Program-made: the position numbers and the translations under genes | Shown: piece after piece, positions 14,178 to 15,386 of the stretch | Numbering within the stretch: position 1 is the first letter of the stretch | How the letters are laid out: each line of letters opens with the position of its first letter | The notes under the pieces: generated by a model | Seen by the model: only the letters and a program-made list of their open reading frames with translations | What the model was told of the DNA's origin: nothing | Database searches by the model: none | Origin: Aphodosoma sp045126975 | Lineage (GTDB): Bacteria; Bacteroidota; Bacteroidia; Bacteroidales; Paludibacteraceae | Length of the DNA stretch: 15,386 nucleotides | Assembly: GCA_045126975.1 (NCBI GenBank) | Contig: JBGVPL010000045.1 | Span: 1-15,386 of the forward strand | Reading direction: 5' to 3'

Positions 14178-15023
14178 ATGTCAATGAATCTTATTGCGGA
14201 TAGCGGTTCGACAAAGACTGCTTGGTGTTTGTCGTATGGTAATCAGATTGTTAAGCAGTTTGAAACGGCTGGAATAAATCCGTTTTTTCAAACTGAAGAG
14301 GAGATTGCGACTCAGTTGAAAGAGACGTTGTTGCCACAAATAAGTGGGCATGACGTCGAAAATGTCTATTTTTATGGGGCGGGATGTGCTGACCCTGTGA
14401 AAAATAAGGCACTTGGAGAGGTGTTGAAAGCGGCAGTTGGCGCATCGGAAGCGTTGGTTGCGTCGGATATGTTGGGTGCTGCTCGTGGTTTGCTTGGAAG
14501 AGAGAGAGGAATTGCTTGTATTCTTGGAACAGGAGCCAATTCGGGAGTTTATGATGGTGAGAATTTGGTGAAAGGTGTTTATGCTGGTGGTTATATTCTT
14601 GGTGATGAAGGTTCGGGTGGTGTGCTTGGTAAGTTGTTGATTTCGGATTGGGTGAAGAAACAGATGCCACAAGATATTTATGATGCTTTGACAGAGGAGT
14701 ATAGTTTGACTTATCTTGGTATTGTTGATAGAGTTTATAAACAACCATTTCCTAATCGTTGGTTGGCTCAGTTTACTAAATTTATGTCGGCTCATCGTGA
14801 TAATGCTTACATCCATAATTTGCTTGTTGAAGCATTTAAGGCGTTTTTTAATCGCAATATTAAGCAATATGATGAGTGGAAGGAACTTGAGGTTGGATTT
14901 ATTGGCTCGATAGCATTTTATTTTAATACAGAACTTGCAGAAGCCGCCGATGCTTGCGGTATTAAGTTGGGTAAAATAATGCAAAATCCTATTGAAGGAC
15001 TTGTTTGTTATCACAAGGAATAG
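14178..15023 (+). CDS. BadF/BadG-type amino-sugar kinase (MurNAc/GlcNAc kinase-like)
   Basis: 281 residues of the ASKHA kinase fold. Phosphate-1 loop D8-SGSTKT-14, phosphate-2 and adenosine regions (ILGTGANSG, then GGYILGDEGSGG) and VGFIGSIAFYF near the C-terminus are those of the BadF/BadG/BcrA group, which includes N-acetylglucosamine kinases and the MurNAc/GlcNAc kinase MurK. The next gene is murQ, which uses MurNAc-6-phosphate, so MurNAc (and perhaps GlcNAc) is the likely substrate. This is comparable to the murK-murQ pairing described in Tannerella forsythia. Specificity cannot be read from the sequence alone. Start: ATG 14178 or ATG 14184. An in-frame TTG at 14130 would put the promoter inside the gene and is not believed. 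The last two codons and the stop (AAG GAA TAG) coincide with the start of a heptamer array identical over 17 nt to that after uvrB. Confidence 0.88.
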   Translation: MSMNLIADSGSTKTAWCLSYGNQIVKQFETAGINPFFQTEEEIATQLKETLLPQISGHDVENVYFYGAGCADPVKNKALGEVLKAAVGASEALVASDMLGAARGLLGRERGIACILGTGANSGVYDGENLVKGVYAGGYILGDEGSGGVLGKLLISDWVKKQMPQDIYDALTEEYSLTYLGIVDRVYKQPFPNRWLAQFTKFMSAHRDNAYIHNLLVEAFKAFFNRNIKQYDEWKELEVGFIGSIAFYFNTELAEAADACGIKLGKIMQNPIEGLVCYHKE

Positions 15024-15050
15024 GGAACAAGGAATAAGGAATAAGGGGGG
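15016..15050 (+). repeat. Heptamer array AGGAATA/GGGAACA overlapping the kinase stop
   Basis: Units AGGAATA, GGGAACA, AGGAATA, AGGAATA, AGGGGGG. The stop codon TAG (15021-15023) lies across the first two units. Same family and same position relative to the stop as the array after uvrB. Confidence 0.9.
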
Positions 15051-15059
15051 TAAGAGTCT

Positions 15060-15080
15060 CGTTACTCGCTACTCGCTACT
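15060..15080 (+). repeat. Heptamer array CGYTACT x3 before murQ
   Basis: CGTTACT, CGCTACT, CGCTACT, ending 14 nt before the murQ ATG, in the same register as the array before the NagB-like gene on the other strand. Confidence 0.9.
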
Positions 15081-15094
15081 AAATATCTAAAAAT
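15078..15094 (+). promoter_or_regulatory. 20-nt start-codon box before murQ
   Basis: ACT, then AAATATCTAAAAAT, then ATG. It is the third copy of the box seen before the regulator and the NagB-like gene. No promoter is visible in the 71-bp gap, so murQ is probably read from the kinase promoter. Confidence 0.6.
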
Positions 15095-15386
15095 ATGGCT
15101 TTTGAAAAAATAACAGAAAAGAGTTCGCTTTACAACGACTTGGACAAAATGTCGATTGGCGAATTGTTATACAACATGAATCAAGAGGACCAAAAAGTGC
15201 CTCTTGCGGTAGAAAAAGCATTGCCTGCTATCGAGAAATTGGTTTCAGAAATTGTACCACGTATGAAAAAAGGTGGTCGTATCTTCTATATGGGAGCTGG
15301 TACGAGTGGGCGTCTTGGTGTGCTTGATGCATCGGAAATTCCTCCAACATTTGGTATGCCAAATACTCTTGTTATCGGACTTATTG
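15095..15386 (+). CDS. murQ: N-acetylmuramic acid 6-phosphate etherase, N-terminal part (partial)
   Basis: Cleaves the lactyl ether of MurNAc-6-phosphate to give GlcNAc-6-phosphate and D-lactate during peptidoglycan recycling, in the cytoplasm. Only the first 97 residues are inside the window; the frame is open at the right edge. The SIS-domain signature G67-AGTSGRLG-75 and the following VLDASEIPPTFG are diagnostic of MurQ. Glu81 in DASE corresponds to the glutamate reported as catalytic in the E. coli enzyme. The N-terminal region (LDKMSIGELLYNMNQED) is also family-typical. It follows the amino-sugar kinase gene by 71 nt of repeat sequence, on the same strand and probably the same transcript. 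Confidence 0.97.
   Translation, partial: MAFEKITEKSSLYNDLDKMSIGELLYNMNQEDQKVPLAVEKALPAIEKLVSEIVPRMKKGGRIFYMGAGTSGRLGVLDASEIPPTFGMPNTLVIGLI

Noticed and set aside
14181..15014. A 277-codon open frame antisense to the kinase gene
   Set aside because: The opposite strand carries a clear BadF-type kinase. The antisense product is rich in Ile/Thr/Asn/Ser without any family motif, as expected for the complement of an AT-rich gene.

Overview
The window looks like a chromosomal segment of an AT-rich member of the Bacteroidales (Bacteroidota). Reasons: promoters of the TTTG / TAnnTTTG type with no recognisable Shine-Dalgarno sites, a biotin ligase without a DNA-binding domain, a NagB-like/LmbE fusion deacetylase typical of the group, a BadF-type amino-sugar kinase next to murQ, and a lipoprotein followed by an outer-membrane barrel. 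I cannot name a genus or species.

Layout. Positions 1-5428 hold, all on +, the 3' end of rpoN (sigma-54), a six-segment PAP2-like membrane protein, a PBP4-type D,D-carboxypeptidase (dacB), a single-domain biotin ligase (birA) and uvrB, directly abutting birA. A polyprenyl diphosphate synthase follows (5527-6495) and ends in a strong terminator. Positions 6531-11010 form a separate two-gene unit with its own consensus promoter, preceded by a nine-C tract: a 1090-residue lipoprotein made of about five diverged ~150-residue repeats, and a 309-residue outer-membrane beta-barrel. Neither has a function I recognise. This is the best candidate for an undescribed protein system (a surface complex). 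A symmetric hairpin separates it from the convergent minus-strand pair: an XRE/S24 regulator (13956-13273) followed by the NagB-like/LmbE fusion (13148-11160). Divergent from the regulator is a MurNAc/GlcNAc-type kinase, followed by the start of murQ, which runs off the window.

How the genes fit together. dacB trims peptidoglycan; the kinase and MurQ would turn MurNAc into MurNAc-6-P and then GlcNAc-6-P; the LmbE-type protein probably deacetylates an amino-sugar conjugate. The right half therefore looks like amino-sugar or cell-wall recycling with a LexA-like regulator between the arms. The first half is housekeeping: repair, cofactor attachment and isoprenoid chain synthesis.

The most striking non-coding signal is a set of short iterated repeats, mostly in strict 7-bp register (AACTYTC, TYCTCAT, GGGAACA/AGGAATA, TCTYGTG, CGYTACT), plus 9-bp and 10-bp versions and two copies of a palindrome with GTAGAGACGCAAT arms. 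They fill most short spacers, abut stop codons, run to within 14-20 nt of start codons, and appear inside dacB and uvrB as in-frame low-complexity linkers. They recall the heptameric STRR repeats known from cyanobacteria. Three genes (regulator, NagB-like, murQ) share a near-identical 20-nt box ending in the ATG.
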